From positions 26,855,516 through 26,919,515 of the forward strand of contig NC_057766.1 of assembly GCF_010389155.1 (NCBI RefSeq): DNA of 64,000 nucleotides. Direction: 5' to 3'. Positions 11,297 through 22,341 of this stretch are shown here, one piece after another; within the stretch, counting starts at the first letter, position 1, and each line of letters begins with the position of its first letter. The notes beneath the pieces are model-generated. The model ran no database searches. It had not been told where the DNA came from and saw only the letters and a program-made list of their open reading frames with translations. Both the position numbers and the translations under genes were made by a program. Source of the DNA: Erigeron canadensis (taxonomy: Eukaryota; Streptophyta; Magnoliopsida; Asterales; Asteraceae).

Positions 11297-11362
11297 GTTT
11301 ATTTATTATTATTATTATTATTGTTATTGTTGTTGTTGTTGTTGTTGTTGTTATTATTATTT
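11297..11362. repeat. (ATT)n/(GTT)n microsatellite
   Basis: A compound trinucleotide run (TTA)n-(TTG)n-(TTA)n just outside the Harbinger element. Confidence 0.95.
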
Positions 11363-12020
11363 AAATTTTCTTTTTTTGGTATTCACTAGGATTGAAACAA
11401 TGAAACGTGTGGCAACCCTTCAAACAATAGCCTTCTAAGTTCTCTCCTTTGATTGTAAACTAGATTAAACCGTAGCTAAGCGGGAACGTAAATAAAACTA
11501 TATTATAGTTACAGTATTATCTTAGATTACGACTGATGCAAATAATAAGATTATAATTTATGAATATATGATACATATGTTAAATATGTTAAAGCATATA
11601 TGACTAATTAAACATAACATTAAATTATTATGAATCTATACGTGAGAGTAACGACGATGACAACAATAGTAATAATAATAACAAAAATAATAATAAAATA
11701 TAAATACATAAAGAAAACAAAAATGAAAAAAATATGACATTAAGCAAATATGACATGGCAAGTGATATTTATTTATTGCTAAGAAATTAATGATTTAAAA
11801 AAAACAAAAATCGTGTTTATTGGTAAATTATTTATGAGAAATGCATAAGTGACAAAATGAAATAAAGAGAGGGAGTGAATAAAGTGAAATTGCTAAATTA
11901 TCAATGTGACATCGCAAATATCACAGATTGATTCATAAAAATCAAAAAAATCATGTTTTTTTTATTTTGTGCATCTATTTTGATGAATATGCATCCCAAA
12001 TGGATGCATAAACAAATACA
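11363..12020. other. Gene-free AT-rich stretch
   Basis: No gene. From about 11930 the sequence resembles the central part (TGCATCNATTTTGATGAATATGC) of the foldback family at 12798-13186, so an eroded copy is likely. Confidence 0.5.
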
Positions 12021-12288
12021 TGACTTTTTCGATTTTGACACATCAATGCGTTATTAAACACTTAAATTATGATAATTTTATACTATGTTAGTATATAAAG
12101 TTTTAATGCATCAGAATGAAGTTTTAAGTGTTCTAATTGTATTCTCATTTGATTTGACTTTTTCGATTTTGACACATCAATGCGTTATTAAACACTTAAA
12201 TTATGATAATTTTATACTATGTTAGTATATAAAGTTTTAATGCATCAGAATGAAGTTTTAAGTGTTCTAATTGTATTCTCATTTGATT
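12021..12288. repeat. Perfect 134-bp tandem duplication
   Basis: 12021-12154 and 12155-12288 appear identical base for base. The unit begins TGACTTTTTCGATTTTGACA and is part of the adjoining foldback family. Confidence 0.93.
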
Positions 12289-12292
12289 TGCT

Positions 12293-12294
<2 letters not shown>

Positions 12295-12330
<36 letters not shown>
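12295..12330. repeat. (TA)n tract
   Basis: A run of TA dinucleotides, the type of site in which the neighbouring foldback elements sit. Confidence 0.9.
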
Positions 12331-12334
<4 letters not shown>

Positions 12335-12475
12335 GATCAATGTGTTGTTAAACACTTAATAATGATAATTAGTTAAGCACTATGTTAGTTTTATGGACTT
12401 TTAATGCATCAAAATGATGTTTTTTAAGTGTTTTCACCGTTCTTATTTTAAGACTGTTCTAACTGGAATGTTACC
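12331..12475. mobile_element. Half copy of the GGGTAACATTCC foldback element
   Basis: This stretch is close to the reverse complement of 12798-12940 and ends GGAATGTTACCC at a TA tract. It is one arm of the same element as 12798-13186. Confidence 0.75.
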
Positions 12476-12489
12476 CTATATATATATAA

Positions 12490-12783
12490 GGGATTAGTTC
12501 TCTCGAATGTAAGAAATTTTGAACGAATGTCTATAGTAGGAAATAACTAAAGCTGTGTGTATTGTATGTAAACAACTTTGAAATAATGTTTATTGTATGT
12601 AAGAATTTCGTTTCAACCAATTACAATCTGACAACCAATTACACCTGTACATGGTTGCCACATATGTTTTCTTACATACAATAAACATTTTTTCAAGTTG
12701 CTTACATACAATACACATAACTTTAGTTTTTTCCTACTATAGACATTCGGTCAAAGATAGTTACATTTCAGGAAACTAATCCC
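12490..12783. mobile_element. Foldback MITE inserted in a TA tract
   Basis: A 294-bp near-palindrome. The left arm has GGGATTAGTT, then GAATGTCTATAGTAGGAAA and TGTGTATTGTATGTAA; the right arm repeats these in reverse complement, ending AAACTAATCCC. TA runs lie on both sides. No ORF. Confidence 0.85.
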
Positions 12784-12797
12784 TATATATATATATA

Positions 12798-13183
12798 GGG
12801 TAACATTCCAGTGAGAACCGTCTTAAAATAAGAACGGTGAGAACACTTAAAAAACATCATTTTGATGCATTAAAAGTCCATAAAACTAACATAGTACTTA
12901 ACTAATTATCATTATTTAAGTGTTTAACAACACATTGATCTGTCAAAATCGAGAAAATCACGTTTTTTGTTTTGTGCATCCATCTTGGATGCATATTCAT
13001 CAAAATGATGCATCCAACAAAAAATGTGATTTTTTCACTTTTGACGGATCAATGTGTTGTTAGACACTTAAATAATGATAATTAGTTAAGCACTATGTTA
13101 GTTTTATGTATTTTTAATGCATCAAAATGATGTTTTTTAAGTGTTCTCACCGTTCTTATTTTAAAACTGTTCTTATTTGATTG

Positions 13184-13186
<3 letters not shown>
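12798..13186. mobile_element. Foldback MITE, 389 bp, flanked by TA tracts
   Basis: The left end GGGTAACATTCC and the right end GATTGCCC bound arms that share AAAATAAGAACGGTGAGAAC and AACATCATTTTGATGCATTA in inverted orientation, reading to a short centre near 12985-13010. TA runs flank it (12784-12797 and 13187-13215). Confidence 0.85.
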
Positions 13187-13219
<33 letters not shown>

Positions 13220-13375
13220 TAGCTAATCAACCCGGGTTCAACCCGGACATTTTAACTAAATTTAAAAGCAAAAAAAAATCTTAAAAAGTGTATATAATTT
13301 TTGTTATTGATATATTATAACTCGGCTTGGAAATATTAAATTGATTAACACAATAATTTATAAATATTAGTACCT

Positions 13376-13588
13376 CACTACAAAAGAGTGGACAAATGAG
13401 GTGTTACAAAATAATTATCAATGTTCATACTAAAAAGTGTGAACTATTAGTTCTACACACTTTTTTGTGTAGAGAAATTTATACACACTTTTATTTCTAT
13501 ATATTTTTATACATAAAAAAACATGACAAAATTTTTAATTTGTTTACACTCATTAAAAGTGTGAACAAATGCAGTATTGTTTGTAGTG
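13376..13588. mobile_element. CACTA-type MITE with CCT TSD
   Basis: A 213-bp element beginning CACTACAAAAGAG and ending TTGTTTGTAGTG, with CCT on both sides (13373-13375, 13589-13591). The 3-bp duplication and CACTA ends are diagnostic for En/Spm-type elements. The interior has repeated AAGTGTG/CACACTT motifs and no ORF. Confidence 0.88.
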
Positions 13589-13980
13589 CCTATTGCATTA
13601 ACAAAACATAAAAAGACATTTCATGATATTATATTAAAAAGAATTTACTTTGTTTCTAATAAAAGAATAAATTTGTAGACATCATAATAAAGTAAAACAT
13701 TTTGAAAATATTTAATGGGCTATTACTTTTTTGTGTGGAGAAATTTATACACACTTTTATAGTTTTATTTCTATATATTTTTACACAAAAAAAACGTGAC
13801 AAAATTTTTAATTTGTTTACAATGCAGTATTGTTTGTAGTACATATTGCATTAACAAAACATAAAAAGACATTTCATAATATTATATTAAAAAGAATTTA
13901 CTTTGTTTCTAATAAAAGAATAAATTTGTAGACATCATAAATAAAATAAAACATTTTGAAGATATATTTAATGGGCTATT
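13459..13980. repeat. ~265-bp tandem duplication
   Basis: 13459-13724 is repeated at 13725-13980 with few changes and a short deletion. The unit starts inside the CACTA MITE and runs past its right end, so the duplication came after the MITE insertion. Confidence 0.85.
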
Positions 13981-14188
13981 TATCTTTAAAAAGATTATTA
14001 ACTAAATATGACAACATAAATAGAATAAAAATATTTTGAAAAAATTTATAGACATGACATATCATAATTGTTTATAAAGTAGTTTAAAAAACAATCCTTC
14101 TTTATTATATATAAAGATAAAGATATATATAATTTATTTTTGTGATTTTTCTTTGGCTTTTTTTTCCCTTTGGACTTATATATTATAA

Positions 14189-15214
14189 CAAGGTTTTTTA
14201 CCCGCACGATGTGCGGTTATATTTTTAAAAATGCTTTAATATTGACATTAATAATTTAGTGTAGACAAACATGGTGTTACAAAATAATTATGTCAGTCCA
14301 CACTAAAAAGTGTGAACTTTTAGTTCTACTCAATTTTTAATGTGGATAAATTTCTACACCTTTTAGTTTTACATATTTTTACACACATAAAAACATAACA
14401 AAATTTTTAATTTGTTCACACTAACTAAAAGTGGAGACAAATACAACATTATTTGTAGTGATTTAACTTAAATACGTAATAATGATAATGTGTTGTTCAT
14501 AGTTATAACTATGAAGGGGTTTTTGGTTATGCCTTATGAAAGGCCATCAAGATAAATTAAATCTGATCCAAAATTTAAAAACAAAATTAATGTGCTTAAA
14601 ATCAATACAAACAAAAGAATATGTCAATAAAGTACCCACACGATGCGTGAATAATTGACTAAAATACGACAAAAATAATTAGTCATTAATGGTGTTTAGA
14701 AAAGAATCCATACGTTGTGTTTTGTAGATGCTATAATAAAACATTCGTCTCTTTGTTAGCTAGCATTTCTGTGATTTACTGATAACGAATTGTAAAGTTC
14801 ACAATATTATGCACAAACAAAAGTCGATGTTCATTAGTAAAAAAAGTATATATATATATCTAAGATAGTTTTATATGACATAAATATAGTAGTATCTATA
14901 TAATATAGCTCCGAATAAAATCAAATTTATTAAGATATGTATAAGATTGTTTTATATGACATAAAAATAATAAATAATTTATTGATCAAGAAAAAAAGGA
15001 TATTATTTAGTTAGTTAAAATATTTAATAGTAATAATTATTATAAATATAACTTTTTGTTAGATTTTTGTTGCCAAAGTTAACATATAATAAAATAATTA
15101 TTGTGAAAAAAAAAATATGGAGATGACACATATGATAAATTTTATGTGGCAATATTTAGAGATATCTTTGAGTTGAGGTGGATGGTTTTAGAAAGCTTTT
15201 ATTAGATATATAGA
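14189..15214 (-). mobile_element. Helitron-like element (family 2), minus strand
   Basis: The minus-strand 5' end is TCTATATATCTAATAAAAGC preceded by A. The 3' end carries CCGCACATCGTGCGGGTAAA and then CTTG before T. It contains a degraded CACTA MITE (about 14268-14460, ending TTTGTAGTG). Confidence 0.5.
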
Positions 15215-15219
15215 TATAG

Positions 15220-16860
15220 ATATAGATGTAATGTTTTTGCATATTTTTTATTAATAAGTATGATATTTCTAGCGAAATCCAGGTGTGGTAAAATCGTCAA
15301 TATCTAATCAATTTGAAGGATATGGAATACGTAAGTGATTTGATCATGTTTGTGACTTGTGAGTTTTTTTGGGGAAATTAATTAATGATACTGTAGTATT
15401 TAAACACTGGGAAAAAATTAAGAATGAAAAGAAAAAACCTTCTTTGACAGTCTTCCACACATATTCTGTTTTTTAAGAAAAAACCTTCTTTAGCGAAAAA
15501 TTTCCTCACTTAAAGAGACAAAATCGGATTTCTGACAATAGTGCACATTGACCCTTCCACCACAATGTCAACGAATAACCCGTCTCTGGCGTTGATTGGT
15601 TTTGGCACCCTCGGTTTCCTCGGGTTTTTTTTTTTTTTTTTTTAAATTTTTTGAAATGTATGGATTATTTTTTCGCTAACAAGAGAACTAAATTATGTTG
15701 TTTTAACTGTGTCCGTATTAGAGAGTCCCATCACCCTCAGTATCAAGTAGGAAAAACCCCCAACTAAACCGCCCGAAGACACGACATTTAATTGAGATAA
15801 AACTCTACCCCTTCTGCAGAATTCAAACCTGTTTCACTGGAATACTTTATTTGTAAAACTTTTTTAAATCTCGTTTATTTTAGACCCTTAGTCTAAAATA
15901 ATTTCCAGGGATTAAAGATATAAAATATATTTAGCTTACATTTTCATATTATCTTTGACAATAAATTACATACTATTTGTATTTTTATAAATTTATCAAG
16001 TTGATATCCTTAACCTAAAGAAAGAAAAACTTATGAATTTTAGAAACTTATGACTAGCATATATTAATGTCTTGTGACGGGATAAATAGTTTATATAGCT
16101 TCTATTTTTCAATGATAAATGGCAGATCTTTTCATGTTAAGGGTTTCTTCAGATAAATAGTATTATTGAACCAGCTATGATAAGAGTGGTATATGAAACT
16201 ACATGATTTTTATAATTAGACATTCAGAGATTAAAAGATAAAAAGAAAAAAAATAAACTATAAAAATTTAAGAGTTTTGTTATTATCTAAGCGAAAAAAC
16301 ATAAACAAATAGTCGTAAATATGATTAGAAAGGATATTTTACATCTTGGAAAGTCAAAAATTAATTAATACGTAACAATCTTATAAAAGGTAACAAATTA
16401 TAAATCATTATTATTGTATTTATTTGTGTAAATTTGTGACATTTATGGTTAGCAAATGTTTAATTTAAAGAACAATATATGTTAAAAAAAAAAAAGAATT
16501 TAAAGAACATCACTTTGTAAGCTTTCTTAAATGGTTAATGATTATTATAAGATAAGTCCGATGACACATTGCATGGTAAATGATAAAGATTAAGATAAAG
16601 AAAATTCATAATACATATGTCAAACATTTAAGATATTAGACATATTTTTATGTCTAAAGTATATCAATCCTTTTCTTTTTTAAAATATATATACACTTTA
16701 CTATTTTAAGCTGATTTATTGAAAATGAACAAATTTAAGTTTGCCAGTCCAATCAAATCATGACTTGAGTTCATATTATAAGTTGTGCTTCACGCCATGG
16801 GGCCTTCATCATACGCCACTGCCTATGTCACATTTGATATTTAGTTCCTTCTACTGAATT
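15220..16860. other. Gene-free AT-rich stretch upstream of CAD copy 2
   Basis: No gene or clear element seen. Contains A/T homopolymers and short direct repeats only. Confidence 0.5.
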
Positions 16861-16871
16861 CTATTCAATCC

Positions 16872-16879
16872 TATTTATA
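16872..16879 (+). promoter_or_regulatory. Probable TATA box of CAD copy 2
   Basis: TATTTATA lies about 100 bp before the ATG at 16977, the same spacing as in the paralog at 25726. Confidence 0.55.
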
Positions 16880-16976
16880 CCACCACCTTCCATTCTTCCA
16901 CTTTACTCCATATACATATCTTTAGTATTAATTCTCATTCATCAAAAAAAAGAAAAAAAAATTAAGCTTTGAGGAA

Positions 16977-19742
16977 ATGGCAAAATCTCCAGAGACAGAA
17001 CACCCAATTAAGGCCTATGGTTATGCTGCTCGTGACACTTCCGGTGTCCTTTCTCCTCTCACTTTCTCCCGAAGGTATTTATAAATATATATGTATATCT
17101 ATCTATATGTATATATCCATAAGCACAACGCATTTTCCCTGTTTATGTTACTTTTAACCTCAAAATGTTTGCATTGTTTCAAATCTGAACTCTCTTGTAA
17201 GAATCAGACGACTACCACTAGGCCACCTTGGTATATATAGATACACATAAAAGTATACAATGTTCGTTGATATATCAGTTGGGTCATCTAACATTAAATA
17301 TGTATTACATAGTAAATATCATATATTCCTTCTTAACCTTTAAAATATATAATAACATATTTACCATCTAAACAAAATCATATAATATATTTTCGATCTA
17401 AATACTAAATGCCTCCCCCATTACCTAACCTTTTTTTTTTTAAAATACTAAATGCCTCAAATTGTTGTTTGGATGGATAACTATTTAAATATGTTACCGT
17501 ATATGTTATTAGATATATTGAAAGGTTCTTGTGAGATAATTTTTCTCTCTCGAAAACCCGTCTATAATTAATTAATATCATATAAGAGTAAGCGGTTCAT
17601 ATGATATATATGAATAATTCATTCACAGGTGAATAGATTATAATATATGTACTTAATTTTACATGTTTTTTTAATAGTTTTTTTTTGTTCTAATATAAAC
17701 TTTTTCAATGTTTTACATGTGAAACGTGTCATTTAATATTCTCGCATCGTTATATATGATATCATGTGATCTTTTTAGTTGTCATATTTTATTAATAATA
17801 CTTGTTAGCTTTTTTGTGAAAGTGATGAATTGACGTGTTTGATAATTATTTAACAGGGCAACGGGTGATAAAGACGTGAGGTTTAAAGTTCTGTATTGTG
17901 GAATCTGCCATTCTGATCTTCATTTTGCCAAGAACGAATGGGGCATGACTACATATCCTGTTACTCCTGGGTATAAATATTTTTTTTACATTTAATCATT
18001 ACTAGTACTATATATCTTAACTATTTTATTTTATCTATATCTATACTTCTTTATAAAACAAATCACCCTTTTCTCGTCTTTTACCTTTCAGCATTTGAAA
18101 TACCTAAATTATCACTCTCTTTCGTTAACTAATTTAAATATTCACATAATATACCTATAATACCCTTAATGAAGTTCATTACTTTTACATTACCTCCATT
18201 AATTCGATTACTTTTAGATTAAAAAACACATCGCTAGGTCACCAACAACGACGCCACCTGTCGTTGCCGCCGTATTGCGCGGATAACCTTTTCGTTACCT
18301 TATAAAGCATTTGACTCTCCTATTTTCTCAAAAAAGAACTTGATTTACCCAAACTACCTATCTTCTTTATTTACTAATTTAAATATTTTTACTTAATATA
18401 CCTATAATACCTTTAATAAAATTATTTTATAACATAAATATCTCGATTCTTAAAATAAGTATTATACCTAGCTAACTATTATACCTCCTTTTATATCAAT
18501 TTTTATGTTAATAACCATGCCATTAGCGCCACCGCCGCCACCACCACCGCTGCATCGCGCAGGCATGTGACTAGTATATATAGAGAGAGAGAGAGATAGA
18601 TAAAGTATTCTCAATCTATTACTTATATGACCCTGACAATTGCGATAAGTGTAACTTTTTTACTATGTATATGTATATGATTGATGCAGGCATGAGATTG
18701 TGGGCGTTGTGACAGAAGTAGGAAGCAAAGTAGAGAAATTTAAAGTTGGGGACAAAGTTGGAGTTGGATGTTTGGTCGGATCATGTAAATCATGTGAGAG
18801 CTGTTCCAGTGATCTTGAAAATTATTGTCCAAAACAGATTCTCACTTATGGTTTCCCCTACTATGATGGCACCATCACATACGGTGGCTACTCTGATCAC
18901 ATGGTTGCAGATGAACATTTTGTGTTGCGTTGGCCAGAGAATTTGCCACTTGATTCTGGTGCACCATTGCTATGTGCTGGGATCACAACTTATAGCCCTC
19001 TTAGATACTTTGGACTTGACAAGCCCGGTGTGAAGGTGGGCGTGGTTGGTCTTGGTGGGCTTGGTCATGTGGCGGTTAAGCTGGCTAAGGCTTTTGGCGC
19101 AGAAGTTACTGTTTTTAGCACCTCCCCTTCTAAGAAAGAAGAAGCAATTGAAGGACTTAAAGCGGATCGTTTCATAGTTAGCAAGGATACAGAGCAAATG
19201 CAGGTGGGATATAATATTTTTTTTTTTTGTATGTGTAAATTAAGTAGTTTATGGGCTGTTAGTTTCGTTTTGTTAAATTGCGTCTGTTTTGTGATCAGGC
19301 TGCAGCGAGTTCATTGGATGGAATAATTGACACAGTCTCTGCGGTTCACCCCCTTGCGCCATTTCTTAGTGTGCTCAAACCACATGGGAAACTTATCCTT
19401 GTTGGTGCACCGGAGAAGCCACTTGAGATTGCTGCGTTTTCTTTAATTATGGGTATTGATATGCTACGAATTTTAGTTAAAGTTTAGGGTGTTTGTTATA
19501 ACTTATAACTATGCTAACCAAATCTGGTTCACATGATAGGGAGGAAAATTGTTGCTGGTAGTGCAATTGGAGGGCTGAAAGAGACTCAAGAAATGCTTGA
19601 TTTTGCCGCAAAGCATGGTGTAACCGCAGATATAGAGCTTATCCCAATAGATTATGTGAATACTGCGATGGAGCGTATGCTGAAATCTGATGTTAGATAC
19701 CGATTTGTTATTGATGTCGCCAACTCTCTCAAAGCTCCATGA
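16977..19742 (+). CDS. CAD-family alcohol dehydrogenase (probable mannitol dehydrogenase/ELI3 type), copy 2
   Basis: Zn- and NADP-dependent medium-chain dehydrogenase, predicted to reduce aromatic or terpenoid aldehydes or oxidise mannitol-like alcohols in the cytosol. Exons 16977-17074, 17857-17970, 18690-19203, 19299-19452 and 19540-19742 give 1083 bp, 360 residues, the family norm; all introns are GT-AG. Catalytic zinc ligands are C47 ([10 protein letters not shown]), H72 (PGHE) and C166 (LLCAG). The structural zinc site is C103, C106, C109, C117. GLGGLGH at 191-197 binds NADP, and S214, T215, S216 with K219 fit NADP preference. The pocket position equal to Trp119 of Arabidopsis CAD5 is Leu122, and GSAIGG replaces GSFIG, so a lignin CAD role is unlikely and the SAD/ELI3 branch is favoured (inference). 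Intron 1 has a SINE relic and intron 2 a tandem Helitron. Confidence 0.95.
17175..17240 (-). mobile_element. SINE relic in intron 1 of CAD copy 2
   Basis: On the minus strand TGGCCTAGTGGTAG matches a Pol III A box and is followed by a B-box-like AGTTCAGATTTGAA. The fragment is short and eroded. Confidence 0.45.
18040..18574 (+). mobile_element. Head-to-tail tandem of two Helitrons in intron 2
   Basis: Unit 1 (18040-18294) begins TCTATACTTCTTTATAAAAC after an A and ends GTATTGCGCGGATAACCTTTTCG. Unit 2 (18295-18574) starts directly at TTACCTTATAAAGC and ends GCATCGCGCAGGCATGTGACTAG before T. Both units share ATATACCTATAATACC and a CCACC-rich 3' part. The equivalent intron of copy 3 (26033-26472) lacks this insert. 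No ORF. Confidence 0.75.
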
Positions 19743-21145
19743 GTGAAGTTCCTTCCATATAATGTGAATCACCTGAAATCATCCATTTGATTTTTACTTT
19801 CTCAGAATATTTTCATCCTAGTATTCGATCACTAATTAATAATAAAGTTGGTGGACTTATTTTCAATGGCTTTTGAAAAATATTTGCTTGTGAGTTGACT
19901 CAGTGCCTCAGGGGTTTAATATAATGCAATGTTGAAGTTTATATTAGGTGTAAGCTTGAGAACATGATGAAATTTGTTGGGGATCATATGTGTATAAGCA
20001 CCCTAATCCTAAAATGTACACTATTATTGACTATTCATAAGTATTAATTTTCAATTAGCCGTTTAATAAGTTTCCAAATAGAAAGAAGTTAGTCTATTGC
20101 TGAAAGCTCACAGGGGTTTCGAAAGACCTTTGTGAGGCACTTTTGGGTGTGGGATGGTTAATTGAAACGGAATTAGGGTGATGGCTATGGTAGTTAAGTC
20201 TCAAAATTTGACATTGCAACGACCAATGAGACTAAACTACACTAATCATTTCAAAAGACGTCAAATTTACCAAAATTTAAGGGTTGGTTGTCAATCTATG
20301 TTAAGTTTTAATACCATTTTTCTACTATATATAAAAAAAAAAAAATACCCGCATCACAAATGAAATTTACACCCATACATCCTCGTAAACTTTATGACCA
20401 GTCGACACAAGTGGAATTTACAAACAGAAACTAACACATTACCCATTTTTATTCTTTTATATATACCAGCATGATATGATGTAGTGTTTTAGTTTTTTTT
20501 TTTTAGATAATAAATACGAAAGCAGAAATTTGAGGGAGATAATTTTTTAATGATCAATCGAAAAGATAAGGGTCAAAAGTAATTTATCCATCTCTGAATG
20601 TACACCCAATGAATTATTTGATCCATATTGATGCAATGTGGCCAGATGACTCTGTGTTAGTCAAAGAATTAGAACTTTCTCAAAGGATAACTTGTCAATT
20701 TATAGCTATTCGGTCATTCGCGTTCTAGAGGATTTAAAAAGAGAACATGTGCCTTCTAAAAAGAAAAGGAAAAACAAAAGGTTTTTGGCGATCAGACAAA
20801 TTGATGTATTATTAGGGCCACAAGCCCACCAGCCCACATTTGTGTAGTTTAGTTGAGTTTCACTAAAAAAAAGAAACAAACAAAAGGGATGTGTTTTTAG
20901 ATTATTTTTTTCTTTTGCATAAAAGTATTAAACAATGCTGCAATTAATTTATTAAATATTGGGTGGAAGGTAATGAGTAATGACTGATATTTTATTCATT
21001 TCTTATAGTAACTAATAAAGTACGAAGTAGCTGAAAGAAAATATAAAACAAATGGTTTATTAATCCTCGTCCAATGACTATGTCCCATGAGGCCGAGAGA
21101 ATATTAGCTAAAATATGTTTATATGTATTTATTACTATGGTTTAA
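19743..21145. other. Intergenic, downstream of CAD copy 2
   Basis: Contains the probable 3' UTR (AATAATAAAG near 19839). No further gene. 20760-20880 has a short purine-rich repeat-like segment of unknown origin. Confidence 0.4.
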
Positions 21146-21541
21146 CGAGAACAAGTACACCGTTGCGACGGTGATATGGTGAGGTTGATAGGTCATAGAG
21201 TGTGATTGCCAAATACTTTAGCCGTATGGGCTTCGCCTTCAGATTTAAAAATTCGTCGAAAGTATATCGAATGACATCTCTAATGAAAGAGCATGAAATT
21301 TTAAGAACACCCATATAATTTTTATAATTTATCGACATACGGTTTTTGAGATAAAAGATTTTGAATAAATTAGAAGAATAAATGATTTATGGGGAGAGAG
21401 AAAAAAAAATGATTGGTTGAGATTTGAGGAGAGAGAAAAGGTGTTAGGTAAATATAGAATTGATATATAGGCATTTTAGGAAAATAATTGTTGAAACTTA
21501 AAATGTAAACGGGAGAAATTTGCTTTATAATATAGTATAGA
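21146..21541 (-). mobile_element. Non-autonomous Helitron (family 1), minus strand
   Basis: The minus-strand 5' end is TCTATACTATATTATAAAGC after A. The 3' end reads CCGTCGCAACGGTGTACTTG and then CTCG before T. It matches the end pattern of the copies at 56172 and 58961. Confidence 0.65.
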
Positions 21542-22341
21542 TAAAAAGTATTCTTGTCATTTTAATAGTTTAAATTTATATTCCTTTAACTAAATTCTAT
21601 TAAATTTTGTCAACCAAATACATGACAAATTTTGAAATTTTATTCCTTCAAGTTTCAATATTATTTTGATAGATTTCGATTCCTTCCAAATCATTCTGTG
21701 AACCAAACTGCCTCTAAAGAAGTTTTTTTTTTCAATTGGCCCACGTTAACTAGATCTTCTTTGCTCGATCTTTGACTAAAAAAAAGCCAATGGATTGTAT
21801 ATCCTCGTAAACACACTAGCCATTTGGTTCACATAATGATTTTGAAGAGATTGATATATGTATAAAATTAGAATTTGAATTAATTATAATCTATTCTGGT
21901 TTTGGTTTGGTTGAACGGAATGAATTGGAATGGAATGGCGTTCAAAATATGAATAAAAATAATAATTGGCTAGTGTATTTTTATAAATATAATACTAATA
22001 GTATTTATAAGATAATAAATATTTTATTAAAATTTATAGTTTTAATAAAATAATAATTTGTTTATAAATTAATAAAAATTTTATAAACTAACACTATTTT
22101 TTTATTAGATACATAACTATTTTATAAAATATACTTTTTTAATAAAATAATAATTAAAATTTATAAAATGATGATAATTTCTATAAAATTAAAGTATCTA
22201 GAAAATAATCATTAATAGTAATATTATTTTATAATAGCAATAATATTTAGATATTCATAGTTTTTTAAATATTAATAACTTTTATAAAATAATAAATTTT
22301 TTATAAACTACTTAGACATATAAAAAACAAAGGTACAGAAA

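Larger units (their letters stand above)
13219..14117 (-). mobile_element. Helitron-like element (family 2), minus strand
   Basis: On the minus strand the 5' end is TCTTTATATATAATAAAG after an A, and the 3' end is a CCGGGTTGATTAG-like hairpin region closing with CTAG then T (13218). No RepHel coding sequence. It contains a CACTA MITE and a tandem duplication. Confidence 0.5.
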
